Shown one piece after another: positions 17,360 through 24,497 of a stretch of 64,000 nucleotides of DNA. Numbering within the stretch: the first letter of the stretch is position 1; every line of letters starts with the position of its first letter. This DNA comes from Lichenicoccus sp965276875 (GTDB taxonomy: Bacteria > Pseudomonadota > Alphaproteobacteria > Acetobacterales > Acetobacteraceae): the NCBI RefSeq assembly GCF_965276875.1, contig NZ_OZ255701.1, positions 4,216,001 to 4,280,000 on the forward strand, written 5' to 3'. The notes beneath the pieces were generated by a model. That model did no database searches. It was not told the origin of the DNA and saw only the letters and a list, made by a program, of their open reading frames with translations. The position numbers and the translations under genes were made by a program.

Positions 17360-18622
17360 ATGGCTGACGATCAAGGCGGGGCTGACGACCGGGGCTGGCG
17401 CCAGGATACCCTCGACCACCATACGAGGCTGAGCGGGCCATTGTCGGAGTGCCCGCTGGTTTCCGGCAACCGGGTCACCCTGCTCGAGGATGCGCAAAGC
17501 GCGATCTGCGCCATCTTCGATGCCGTCGAGGCGGCGCGCGACCACGTCCATATGGAATACTACACGTCCGAGGATGTGGTCCTTGGCGGCCGGTCGCTGT
17601 TCAGCCTGCTGGAAGCTCGCGCCCGCTCGGGGATCGAGGTGGCGCTGATCTGGGATGCGATCGGGTCTGCCGACACGCCTGACGCGCAGTTCGCACGCCT
17701 GCGCGGCGCCGGTGTGCGTCTGCTCGAATACCACTCGGTCAACCCGCTGCGGCGCACCTTCGATTTCAGCGTCAACGACCGCGACCATCGCAAGCTCACC
17801 GTGGTGGACGGCGCCATCGGCTTTCTTGGCGGGGTCAACATGTCCAAGGCCTACGAGACTCCGGCCAGCGCCGGGCAGGGGCCGGAGCCGAATGCGGCGT
17901 TCTGGATCGACAACGCGATCCGCATCGAAGGGCCGGCCGTCGCCGAAATCCAGCTGCTGTTCTTCAAAACCTGGCGCGACCGGGGCAACAGTCGGCCCGG
18001 TCGCGGCGCCGGTGATGACCTGCCGATGCGCGGCGGTCCGCAGGACGCACCGACGCCAACGCCAAGCCAGGGCACGCAGACGCTGCGGGTCGCCGGCAGC
18101 GCGCCGCGGCAGCGCCGTCCGCTCTACAACGTCTCCATCTGTGCCGCGATTGAGGGCGCGCGACGGCACATCCTGCTCGCGACCGGCTATTTCGTGCCGA
18201 CCCGGCGCGAGTGGCGCCTGCTCGCCGACGCCGCCCGTCGCGGGGTGGCAGTGGATCTGCTGCTGGCCGGCTATAGCGACGTGCCGGCGGCGACGCATGC
18301 CGCGCGCGCCATCTATGGCGGGCTGCTACGCGCCGGAGTTCGGGTGCACGAGGTGCATCGCGGTGTGCTGCATGCCAAGGTCGCCACCATCGATGGCGTC
18401 TGGACCGCGATCGGCTCGTCGAATTTCGATCGCCGTTCAGTCTATTACAACAACGAGATCGACGCGATCGTGCTCGGCCACGAGACCGCTGCATCCATCG
18501 AGGCCATGCTGCGCAATGAGATTGCCCTGGCGCACGCTGTGTCGTTGCGCGAGTGGGAATCCCGTTCGCTGCGCGAGCGCGCGGCGGAACTGTCGACGCG
18601 TTTGTGGAAGCAGTTGATCTGA
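17360..18622 (+). CDS. Phospholipase D-superfamily protein, cardiolipin synthase-like
   Basis: Likely phosphatidyl transferase making cardiolipin or a related lipid. Two HKD active-site motifs are present: H143-K145-D150 (DHRKLTVVDG) and H338-K340-D345 (LHAKVATIDG, followed by SSNFDRRS). There are no obvious membrane helices, so it resembles the soluble ClsB/ClsC branch more than ClsA. It is 420 aa. A proline/threonine-rich linker (about 220-250) separates the halves. It is followed at 16 bp by the sulfite oxidase-like gene. The exact lipid product is not readable from sequence. Confidence 0.88.
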   Translation: MADDQGGADDRGWRQDTLDHHTRLSGPLSECPLVSGNRVTLLEDAQSAICAIFDAVEAARDHVHMEYYTSEDVVLGGRSLFSLLEARARSGIEVALIWDAIGSADTPDAQFARLRGAGVRLLEYHSVNPLRRTFDFSVNDRDHRKLTVVDGAIGFLGGVNMSKAYETPASAGQGPEPNAAFWIDNAIRIEGPAVAEIQLLFFKTWRDRGNSRPGRGAGDDLPMRGGPQDAPTPTPSQGTQTLRVAGSAPRQRRPLYNVSICAAIEGARRHILLATGYFVPTRREWRLLADAARRGVAVDLLLAGYSDVPAATHAARAIYGGLLRAGVRVHEVHRGVLHAKVATIDGVWTAIGSSNFDRRSVYYNNEIDAIVLGHETAASIEAMLRNEIALAHAVSLREWESRSLRERAAELSTRLWKQLI

Positions 18623-18638
18623 CAGCGGGAGCAGCACC

Positions 18639-19727
18639 TTGGTCCAGAGTGCACTGATCGTCCACTCCGAGGCGCCATTCAACGCCGAGCCGCCGCTGGA
18701 GCGCCTGCGCGCGTCCACCATCACGGCGCAGCCCGACTTCTATGTCCGCAGCCACGGCAACATCCCCGATCTTGACGCCCGCACACACCGTCTGCGCGTG
18801 GACGGCCGGGTGTCGACGCCGCTGGAACTGTCGGTGGCAGACCTGCGCGAGCGCTTCCCGCTGCAAACGGTGACGGCGGTCATGCAGTGCGCTGGCAACC
18901 GCCGCGCCGACATGCTGGCCGTGGCACCCGTATCCGGCGATCCATGGTCAGCGGGCGCGATCGGCAACGCGGAATGGACCGGGGTGCCTTTGGCCGCGGT
19001 GCTGCGCGCGGCGGGCGCCCAGGAGAGTGCCCCGCAGGGTGCCGCCATGCACGTCGCCTTCTCCGCGGTCGACATATGCGAGGCGGACGGCGAGACGTTT
19101 CGCTACGGCGCTTCCATCCCGATGACCAAGGCGTTGTCGCCCGAGGTGCTGCTGGCACTCGAGATGAACGGCGAGGCGCTGGCACCCGAGCACGGCTTTC
19201 CGCTGCGCGTCGTGGTGCCCGGCTTCGCCGGCTGCCGCAGCCCGAAATGGCTGACCGGCATCACCGTGCAGGACACCCCGAGCGACACAAAGCCGCAGGC
19301 GCGCGACTACAAGCTGTTTCCACCGAACGTGAGCGAGGCAACCGTCGACTGGGACCAGGGCATCACCATCGACGACCTGCCGGTGAATTCGGCGATCTGC
19401 GAACCGGCGCCAATGGCCGAACTGCCGGCCGGCCCCACCATGCTGAGCGGCTGGGCGATGGCGAGCGCACGTCGGATCACGCGTGTGGACGTATCGGTGG
19501 ACGGCGGCCGGACCTGGGCGCAGGCCAGCTTGCGGCACGATCCGGCCGCACCTTGGAGCTGGACTCTCTGGCAAGCCAGCCTCGACCTGTCCAAGGGCGA
19601 GCACGAGTTGGCGGTGCGCGCCTGGGATAGTGCCGGACAGACGCAGCCGTGCTCGCCCGAGGAGACCTGGAATTTCAAGGGCTATCTGAGCGCCGCCTGG
19701 CACCGCGTGCGGGTGACGGTGCACTAG
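18639..19727 (+). CDS. Sulfite oxidase-family molybdopterin enzyme
   Basis: Molybdenum-cofactor oxidase, probably of sulfite or a related substrate. The 362 residues contain the SUOX domain with the Mo-ligating C84 (VMQCAGNRR) and GFPLRVVVPGFAGCRSPKWL, then the C-terminal immunoglobulin-like dimerisation domain (SGWAMASARRITRVDVSVDGG). No heme domain and no signal or Tat peptide are seen. The start is TTG 18639, with GGGAG about 8 bp upstream; no ATG is available in the early frame. It ends with a 4-bp tail-to-tail overlap with the DUF202 gene. Its electron acceptor is unknown. Confidence 0.88.
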   Translation: MVQSALIVHSEAPFNAEPPLERLRASTITAQPDFYVRSHGNIPDLDARTHRLRVDGRVSTPLELSVADLRERFPLQTVTAVMQCAGNRRADMLAVAPVSGDPWSAGAIGNAEWTGVPLAAVLRAAGAQESAPQGAAMHVAFSAVDICEADGETFRYGASIPMTKALSPEVLLALEMNGEALAPEHGFPLRVVVPGFAGCRSPKWLTGITVQDTPSDTKPQARDYKLFPPNVSEATVDWDQGITIDDLPVNSAICEPAPMAELPAGPTMLSGWAMASARRITRVDVSVDGGRTWAQASLRHDPAAPWSWTLWQASLDLSKGEHELAVRAWDSAGQTQPCSPEETWNFKGYLSAAWHRVRVTVH

Positions 19728-20083
19728 CGCAGCCAGATCAGCACGGCCACCGCAACCGACAGGATGATCAACAACGCCGAGAGAGCCAAAGTCAGTGCTT
19801 TGGGCAAAAGTTGGATGGCGGGCTCCGGCAGGCGGCGCCGTAATCGTGTATCGCGCCAGCCGCCGGCCCCGAAGCTGGCTGTGGCGCAGATGATCAGCAC
19901 CGTGGCCAGCACACGCAGTGCCAGGCTCCCCAGCTGGTCGCCAAGTACGCGTTGCGCGGCGAGTCCCGAGACGAGAAAGGCAAGGCCGGTACGCAACCAG
20001 GCCGCATAGGTGCGCTCGGCCGCAAGCACCGTGCGGTCCTCCGCCAGGATCGTGCGCCGGTCTGCCGGCTGGTCCTTGTCCAC
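19724..20083 (-). CDS. DUF202 (YidH-type) small membrane protein
   Basis: A 119-residue inner-membrane protein with three hydrophobic segments (about 30-48, 58-76, 95-117). The N-terminal LAEDRTVLAAERTYAAWLRTGLAFL is the DUF202 signature. Function is unknown. The start is GTG 20083, with GAGG 7 bp before it formed by the end of the upstream regulator, whose stop is 8 bp away, so the two are probably co-transcribed. Its stop codon overlaps that of the convergent sulfite oxidase gene. Confidence 0.82.
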   Translation of the reverse strand: MDKDQPADRRTILAEDRTVLAAERTYAAWLRTGLAFLVSGLAAQRVLGDQLGSLALRVLATVLIICATASFGAGGWRDTRLRRRLPEPAIQLLPKALTLALSALLIILSVAVAVLIWLR

Positions 20084-20091
20084 CGGACGCC

Positions 20092-20877
20092 TCAGCGCCG
20101 GGTGTAGAGGGCGAGCTTGAGGGCTGGATCATCGTTCGCCTGGAAGCTTGCATACGCGAAGTGGAGCGTGCCCAGGCTCGGATGATACAGCCGTTTGGTG
20201 CCGGACACCGGTGCCGCGATGCCGTATGCCGTCCACCAGCCTTCGAATTCCTGGCACCCCGCGCCCACTTGGCGGACTAGGGCAGCGAAGGCCGCGTCCC
20301 CTTCCCAGAGGTCGTGTGTCGCGCGGAACAGGGACACCATGCGCCGCGCTTCGTCGGCCCACCCATCACCGAACAGCGATCTTGCGGCCGGATCTGTCAG
20401 CATCCAGTGCAGGATGTTGCGATCGCTGGCCTCCAGGCGGACGAAATCTCCGAACAACGCCACGGCGGCGGCGTTCCAGGCCAGCATGTCCCAGCGCTGC
20501 CCGGTGAGATAGGCCGGCTCGGGCAGGCCCTCCACGAGGCGGCGGAGGGTGTCGGGCACCGTTTCGCGCCGGAAGGGTGCCCGACCACCTTTCGCCGCGA
20601 GCGCACGCAGATGGGTGAGCTCCACGGCATCGAGCATCAGCGCGCGGCCCAGCGCGTCCACGGTGTCGTGGGAGGGCGAGACGGCGCGGCCTTGTTCCAG
20701 CTTGACATACCACTCGGCGCTGATGCCGGCGCGCCGAGCGACCTCCTCGCGCTTGAGGCCCGGCGTGCGACGTCGCGGGCGCGTGACCTCGCCCAGACTT
20801 GCTTCGCCCATGATCTCGGGGTTCAGCCGCGCACGGCGGGAGCGCAGGAATTCCCCAAAAAGCCGGTTGCCTTGCAT
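20092..20877 (-). CDS. Helix-turn-helix regulator with MmyB-like ligand-binding domain
   Basis: Xre-type DNA-binding domain (about 1-85: LGEFLRSRRARLNPE, then TPGLKREEVARRAGISAEWYVKLEQGR) followed by a MmyB/PAS-like sensor domain (LTGQRWDMLAWNAAAVALFGD). In this family the sensor binds fatty acids or similar ligands and the protein often controls the divergent dehydrogenase, as the arrangement here suggests. ATG 20877 has GGAGG about 8 bp upstream; the frame extends to 21015 but would overlap the divergent gene's start. Product 261 aa. Confidence 0.88.
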   Translation of the reverse strand: MQGNRLFGEFLRSRRARLNPEIMGEASLGEVTRPRRRTPGLKREEVARRAGISAEWYVKLEQGRAVSPSHDTVDALGRALMLDAVELTHLRALAAKGGRAPFRRETVPDTLRRLVEGLPEPAYLTGQRWDMLAWNAAAVALFGDFVRLEASDRNILHWMLTDPAARSLFGDGWADEARRMVSLFRATHDLWEGDAAFAALVRQVGAGCQEFEGWWTAYGIAAPVSGTKRLYHPSLGTLHFAYASFQANDDPALKLALYTRR

Positions 20878-20902
20878 GCGCTGCCTCCGAAGGTGGGCCT
20901 GC

Positions 20903-20930
20903 GGGAGACCAGTATCTACCCGGTTCTCCC
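20903..20930. promoter_or_regulatory. Inverted repeat in the regulator/oxidoreductase divergent promoter
   Basis: GGGAGA (20903-20908) and TCTCCC (20925-20930) form perfect 6-bp arms with a 16-bp spacer. A second pair, CCGGT/ACCGG, overlaps at 20920-20937. The position midway between divergent starts fits an operator of the MmyB-type regulator. This is inference from layout. Confidence 0.4.
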
Positions 20931-20983
20931 TGACCGGTCCGGACTGCGCCATGTCAGAGCCTCGTTGTCGAGGGAGACTAAGC

Positions 20984-22063
20984 ATGAGGGCCGCTATTCT
21001 GAAGGATTTCGGCAAGCCGCTCAGCCTGGACGAGGTGGCGGCACCAGGCCTGGGAACCGGCGAGGTGCTGGTGGATGTGATCGCCGCACCGGTGCCGTCC
21101 TACGCCGGCGAGGTGTTCAGCGGCGCCCGCCGGTATCTTCTGCCCACGCCGGTGATACCGGGCTGCGGCGCCATTGGGCAGGTGCGCGCCGTGGGGCCGG
21201 ATGCTACCCGCCTGCAACCCGGCGACTGGGTGTTCTGCGACTCCACGGTGCGGTCGCGCGATGGTGCCCTGACCCCTGACATCACCTTGCAGGGCTGGAG
21301 CGCGCGCGGTGAAGGCGGACAAAAGCTGCAGCGCTATTTCCGCGACGGCGCCTATGCGCAATCGATGCGCGTGCCGACCGAGAACGCCGTGCCGATCGGC
21401 GCGATCGAGCCGGCGGAGGCCGGACGATGGTGCGCGATTGCGGTACTGATGGTCGCTTATGGCGGGTTGCTGGCGATGCAGCTTCGGGCCGGCGAGACGC
21501 TCCTGGTGAGCGGCGCCACCGGGAATTTCGGCTCCGCGACGGTGGCTCTGGCACTGGCGATGGGCGCGCGCTGCGTGATCGCCCCCGGCCGCAACGTGGC
21601 AGTCTTGGACGATCTACGGCGACGCTTCGGTGAACGCCTGCTGCCCGTGCGTCTGACGGGTGATGCGGCGACGGACACCGAGGCGATGCGCCGGGCCGCA
21701 CCCGGACCGATTGACGCAATGCAGGATTTTCTGCCGCCCTCGGTGAGCGCCAATGTTGCGCGGGCAGCAATCATGACCCTTCGGCAGGGCGGCCGTGCGG
21801 TGCTGATGGGCGGGGTCGGCATGCTGGGCGGCGAGGACCTCGCATTGCCCTATCCCTGGATCATGCGCAACCTGATCACGGTGCGCGGCCAATGGATGTA
21901 CGACACCGTGGCGATACCAGGAATGCTCGGGCTGATCCAAGGCGGGCTGCTGGATCTGGGGCACTGGGCGGTGACAGAGTTCCCGCTCGCGGCGGTCAAC
22001 GACGCCGTCGCGCATGCGGCCACGCATGCGGGGCCGTTCAGGCTGACGGTGCTCAGGCCGTAG
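20984..22063 (+). CDS. MDR-superfamily zinc-type alcohol dehydrogenase/quinone oxidoreductase-like protein
   Basis: NAD(P)-dependent oxidoreductase of unknown substrate. The 359 residues show the GroES-like N-terminal domain (EVLVDVIAAPVPSYAGEVFSG, PVIPGCGAIGQV, GDWVF) and a Rossmann domain (LLVSGATGNFGSATVALALAMGARCV). It lacks the usual catalytic-zinc Cys/His set and structural-zinc Cys cluster, so it is closer to the zinc-free quinone reductase side. ATG 20984 has GAGGGAGA 6-13 bp upstream. It is divergent from the MmyB-like regulator, its likely controller. Confidence 0.85.
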   Translation: MRAAILKDFGKPLSLDEVAAPGLGTGEVLVDVIAAPVPSYAGEVFSGARRYLLPTPVIPGCGAIGQVRAVGPDATRLQPGDWVFCDSTVRSRDGALTPDITLQGWSARGEGGQKLQRYFRDGAYAQSMRVPTENAVPIGAIEPAEAGRWCAIAVLMVAYGGLLAMQLRAGETLLVSGATGNFGSATVALALAMGARCVIAPGRNVAVLDDLRRRFGERLLPVRLTGDAATDTEAMRRAAPGPIDAMQDFLPPSVSANVARAAIMTLRQGGRAVLMGGVGMLGGEDLALPYPWIMRNLITVRGQWMYDTVAIPGMLGLIQGGLLDLGHWAVTEFPLAAVNDAVAHAATHAGPFRLTVLRP

Positions 22064-22511
22064 GTGTGACGATCGTAGCGATCGCCGCCAGCCCGTCAGT
22101 CCGCCGGCAACTCGTCTCCCGAAGCGGCCGCTGCATCAACCGGTCGAACGCCTCCCAGTCAGCGCGGCCTCGGCGCTCAGCGAAATAGCTGGCCGTGCGC
22201 CTGGCTGCGTCCTTCTCGGCCACTGCGCAAGTAGGTCGAGTTTCTTGTCGTCTTGCCACTCTCCGGACCGCTTCCGCGGGCAGCAGGGTATTCACGCCGA
22301 AGCGATCGGTTGCGGGCTTCTCCGGCAGCTCGGCACGGTCGCCCTTATATTCGACGACAAGGATCCGGCCATCTTGCAGCTCGACTACGAAGTCGGGATA
22401 GAATTTGTTCGGCGAGCTTTGAATCCGCAATGAGTTCTGCTTCTGTGACGTATTGCGTGCCAACCTCTTGGTCTCTTGAAGGCGGTCGATGTAGACCGCG
22501 CAATCATGCTG
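22053..22511 (-). pseudogene. 3' remnant of a type III restriction (DEAD/DEAH helicase) subunit
   Basis: The frame reads CAVYIDRLQETKRLARN, then SLRIQSSPNKFYPDFVVEL and ILVVEYKGDRAE. This is the end-region signature of type III Res-like helicases (CAVFID, KFYPDFV, VEYKG). The helicase motifs are gone; only about the last 150 codons remain, and the final third no longer resembles the family. It begins exactly where a mod-like frame stops (22504-22515), so it looks like a deletion junction. It overlaps the 3' end of the MDR gene by 11 bp. Confidence 0.75.
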
Positions 22512-22659
22512 AGGGCAACAAAGCTTTCAGCGCTTCGAGGTTATCACCTTTTACGAGCAGATTGCCTGCGTCTGGATTACCAGCCAATTTGGACTTCTCG
22601 CAATGAAGCAACCGATACGGCACCTCGCGGTGATGGTTCGCCACAACCTTTTTGCCGAT
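22504..22659 (-). pseudogene. 5' remnant of a type III DNA methyltransferase (Mod)
   Basis: The minus-strand frame from 22659 reads IGKKVVANHHREVPYRLL, then AGNPDAGNLLVKGDNLEALKALLPS and a TGA at 22506-22504. ANHHxEVPYRLL and NLLVxGDNLEALKALLP are hallmarks of the N-terminus of type III Mod enzymes, just before the DPPYN catalytic motif, which is lost. A TAA (22662-22660) precedes the fragment in frame, so no intact start remains. Too short to have been listed as an open frame. Confidence 0.75.
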
Positions 22660-22662
22660 TTA

Positions 22663-23162
22663 TTCTTAAACAGGTATGTCATCGGTGTCGGCAATCGCGT
22701 CACAACACGACCGCCGATGGATTGCCAGCCAGTTCGACGAGATTGGTCGTCGTGGTCGAGCTGAGCAGGTGTCAGCGACCGTTTGCAGCCGATCTTGAAG
22801 GTCGGCGCGTTGGCGACTTTCCTGCGGACGTGGATGCGCCCGATGATCGGGCGTCGCTCGAACTCGGCGAGCCCCCCTACCACGGGATTGGGCCATGCTG
22901 CTGCCGTGGTTGCATGAACGCTTCTTGTGAGGAAGCCGGGCTTGGCTACCTTGTCCCCGATCAGCTGGTTTGCCTTGATGCGGCAGGGACGGCCAAGCTT
23001 CCGCATCTTGAGTTTGTCACCGGCGCGGCCGACGCGTTGGTATAAGGCTGGCTGCGGCACTGCCATGTGGAAGCCTGAGACTCGGAAAATGCACCCCAAC
23101 CACGCGTGAGGCCAGTGAAGATGCTGGTCTCTGGTCAAGACTCGCTCATAGCCAATTGTCAT
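22663..23162 (-). pseudogene. Decayed serine recombinase (resolvase/invertase) with Ser-to-Leu active site
   Basis: From ATG 23162 the frame reads MTIGYERVLTRDQHLHWPHA, matching the resolvase start MTIGYARVSTxDQNLDLQ. The catalytic Ser of RVST is Leu (codon TTG, one transition from TCG). Further matches follow at normal spacing: AGDKLKMRKLGR, VGGLAEFERRPIIGRI (for GGLAEFERELI), and KIGCKRSLTPAQ before the missing HTH. The frame is open but many conserved positions are changed. It is upstream of, and on the same strand as, the type III restriction remnants, consistent with an eroding mobile segment. Confidence 0.75.
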
Positions 23163-23309
23163 GCCGCGAGTTTCAACGGTGTCGTCGGAACGCACAACCC
23201 GTTCGAGTGGGGTATCCCTGGACTTTGTTGCTCAATGAAATCTGTCGAGATGGCGGGGGGATGCAAGAAGCCGGATTGCGGCACGGCGGCTCGCCTCGCA
23301 TGGTCACTT
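23163..23309. other. Gene-free stretch in the decay island
   Basis: No gene, RNA or clear repeat was recognised between the start of the dead recombinase and the end of the HigA-like antitoxin. Base composition is locally less GC-rich than flanking genes. Confidence 0.5.
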
Positions 23310-23600
23310 TCACGCCAGCTCGAGGCGCAACTTGCGGCCGATGGCGGAAGCGGCCCGTTGAACGGTGTCGAGCTGGACCTTGTCGTTCCTGGGGTCGAGC
23401 AGCCGGTCGAGATGGGCGCGGCTGGTGCCCATACGGCGGGCCATTTCGCTTTTGGTGATGCCCTGCGCCTTCATTTCCTGCTCTATCTGCCACGCCAGCA
23501 CATGCTTGATCGCAGCGGCGTTCACTTCATCGGCAATGCCTTCCTCGCGCAGGAAATCCTCGAATGTGGACCCGAAATGCGGGTTGGTGTCATCGTTCAT
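23310..23600 (-). CDS. HigA-like Xre-family antitoxin
   Basis: A 96-residue protein with a helix-turn-helix in its C-terminal half (GITKSEMARRMGTSRAHLDRLLDP) after an acidic N-terminal helix region (FEDFLREEGIADEVNAAAIKHVLAWQI). This architecture is typical of antitoxins partnered with Gp49/HigB-like toxins in toxin-first operons. Its ATG overlaps the toxin stop (ATGA), so the genes are translationally coupled. It would repress from the palindrome at 23961-23973. Confidence 0.87.
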   Translation of the reverse strand: MNDDTNPHFGSTFEDFLREEGIADEVNAAAIKHVLAWQIEQEMKAQGITKSEMARRMGTSRAHLDRLLDPRNDKVQLDTVQRAASAIGRKLRLELA

Positions 23601-23947
23601 CGTTCGATCTCCTTTTGCCGCTTTCTGGCAAGGTCCAGCTCAGGCTTCGGGGTCGCCTGCGACTTTTTTTCAAACCCATTCAGCAAAACCATGTTTCCTC
23701 GGCTGGTGCAAAAGATCACACGAGCAATGCGGCCATGCAGGAGATTGCTGCGGATCTCCCACAGGCCGCCACCCAGAGACCGGCAAAGCGGCATACCGAC
23801 GGGCCAGCCGAATTCCGCGCGGGCAATGTCGCTGCCGACCATGCGCCGGTCATCGGTTTGCAGCGTCTTGAGCCAGTCGCGGACAGGCTCAGAGCCGCCT
23901 GTCGAGCGGTAGAAGATCGCTGGTAGCTTCTTGCCTTGCTCCGCCAT
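23597..23947 (-). CDS. HigB/Gp49-like RelE-superfamily toxin
   Basis: Predicted mRNA-cleaving toxin, 116 aa from ATG 23947. IFYRSTGGSEPVRDWLKTL, then IARAEFGWPVGMPLCRSLGGGLWEIRSNL and RIARVIFCTSRGNMVLLNGFEKKSQATPK follow the phage-derived Gp49-like pattern (W-E-x-R, ARV-x-F, LLxGFxKKxxxTP). It precedes its antitoxin, as in higBA. The frame is open further upstream but without similarity. Appears intact, unlike its decayed neighbours. Confidence 0.87.
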   Translation of the reverse strand: MAEQGKKLPAIFYRSTGGSEPVRDWLKTLQTDDRRMVGSDIARAEFGWPVGMPLCRSLGGGLWEIRSNLLHGRIARVIFCTSRGNMVLLNGFEKKSQATPKPELDLARKRQKEIER

Positions 23948-23960
23948 CCGCACCTTGAGA

Positions 23961-23973
23961 GATACACTGTATC
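23961..23973. promoter_or_regulatory. Perfect palindrome upstream of the HigB/HigA-like operon
   Basis: GATACA and TGTATC flank a single central base, 13 bp in all, 14 bp before the toxin ATG. Size, symmetry and position fit an operator for the Xre antitoxin, overlapping the likely -10 region. Confidence 0.6.
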
Positions 23974-24208
23974 CCAGAAGGTCCATACCTGCAAGCGCTT
24001 CTGTTGCCAACTCGGCATCGCACGGACTGGCCAAGTCGACACCTTCGGCATCGCTTTGACAAAGCGGCGCGCTTCTAAGCCGGCTGGAGGAGGAGCCGCA
24101 CGTCAATTCCAGCACCGGGACTGCGGAGCCACTCCGAGTCCGGCGGATACCACGCCACCATGAGCGCGCTCGATCCGGCCTGAGGCGGAAAGGTCCGCGG
24201 GCCGTTTA
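23974..24208. other. Gene-free stretch upstream of the HigB/HigA-like operon
   Basis: About 235 bp between the toxin operator and the GlsB-like gene. The frame upstream of the toxin stays open but shows no family similarity, and no RNA or strong hairpin was recognised. Confidence 0.4.
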
Positions 24209-24472
24209 TCAGGACGTGCGGCCGCGATTGGCGACGATCGCGCGATAGATCCACAGGATGATCAGCGCGCCGATGATGGCGCCGATCAGGCCGGCCTTCT
24301 GGTTGTGATGGTAGATGTGCAGCAGCCGGCCGAGCCAGGTCGCGACCAGCGCGCCGCCGATCCCGAGCAGGATGGTGACGATGATGCCGCCCGGATCGCG
24401 TCCCGGCATGATGAGCTTGGCGATCAGGCCGGCGATCAGTCCGATGATGATGGCGCCGATGAAGCCGAACAT
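24209..24472 (-). CDS. GlsB/YeaQ/YmgE family stress-response membrane protein
   Basis: An 87-residue protein with three hydrophobic segments (about 3-20, 28-47, 58-78). The family's IIIGLIAGLIAKLIMPGRDPGGIIVTILLG block is followed by GGALVATWLGR. Members are small inner-membrane proteins linked to general stress in enterobacteria; the mechanism is unknown. It lies 25 bp after the GT-C gene on the same strand. Confidence 0.9.
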   Translation of the reverse strand: MFGFIGAIIIGLIAGLIAKLIMPGRDPGGIIVTILLGIGGALVATWLGRLLHIYHHNQKAGLIGAIIGALIILWIYRAIVANRGRTS

Positions 24473-24497
24473 GCGCGTCTCCCGCTTCTGGATCGGA

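Noticed and set aside
22064..24200. Complete insertion sequence or prophage
   Set aside because: Only eroded fragments are present; no intact transposase, integrase, terminal repeats or target duplication was seen.
23974..24208. Transposase remnant upstream of the HigB/HigA-like pair
   Set aside because: Several frames were read but no transposase motif or terminal repeats could be supported.
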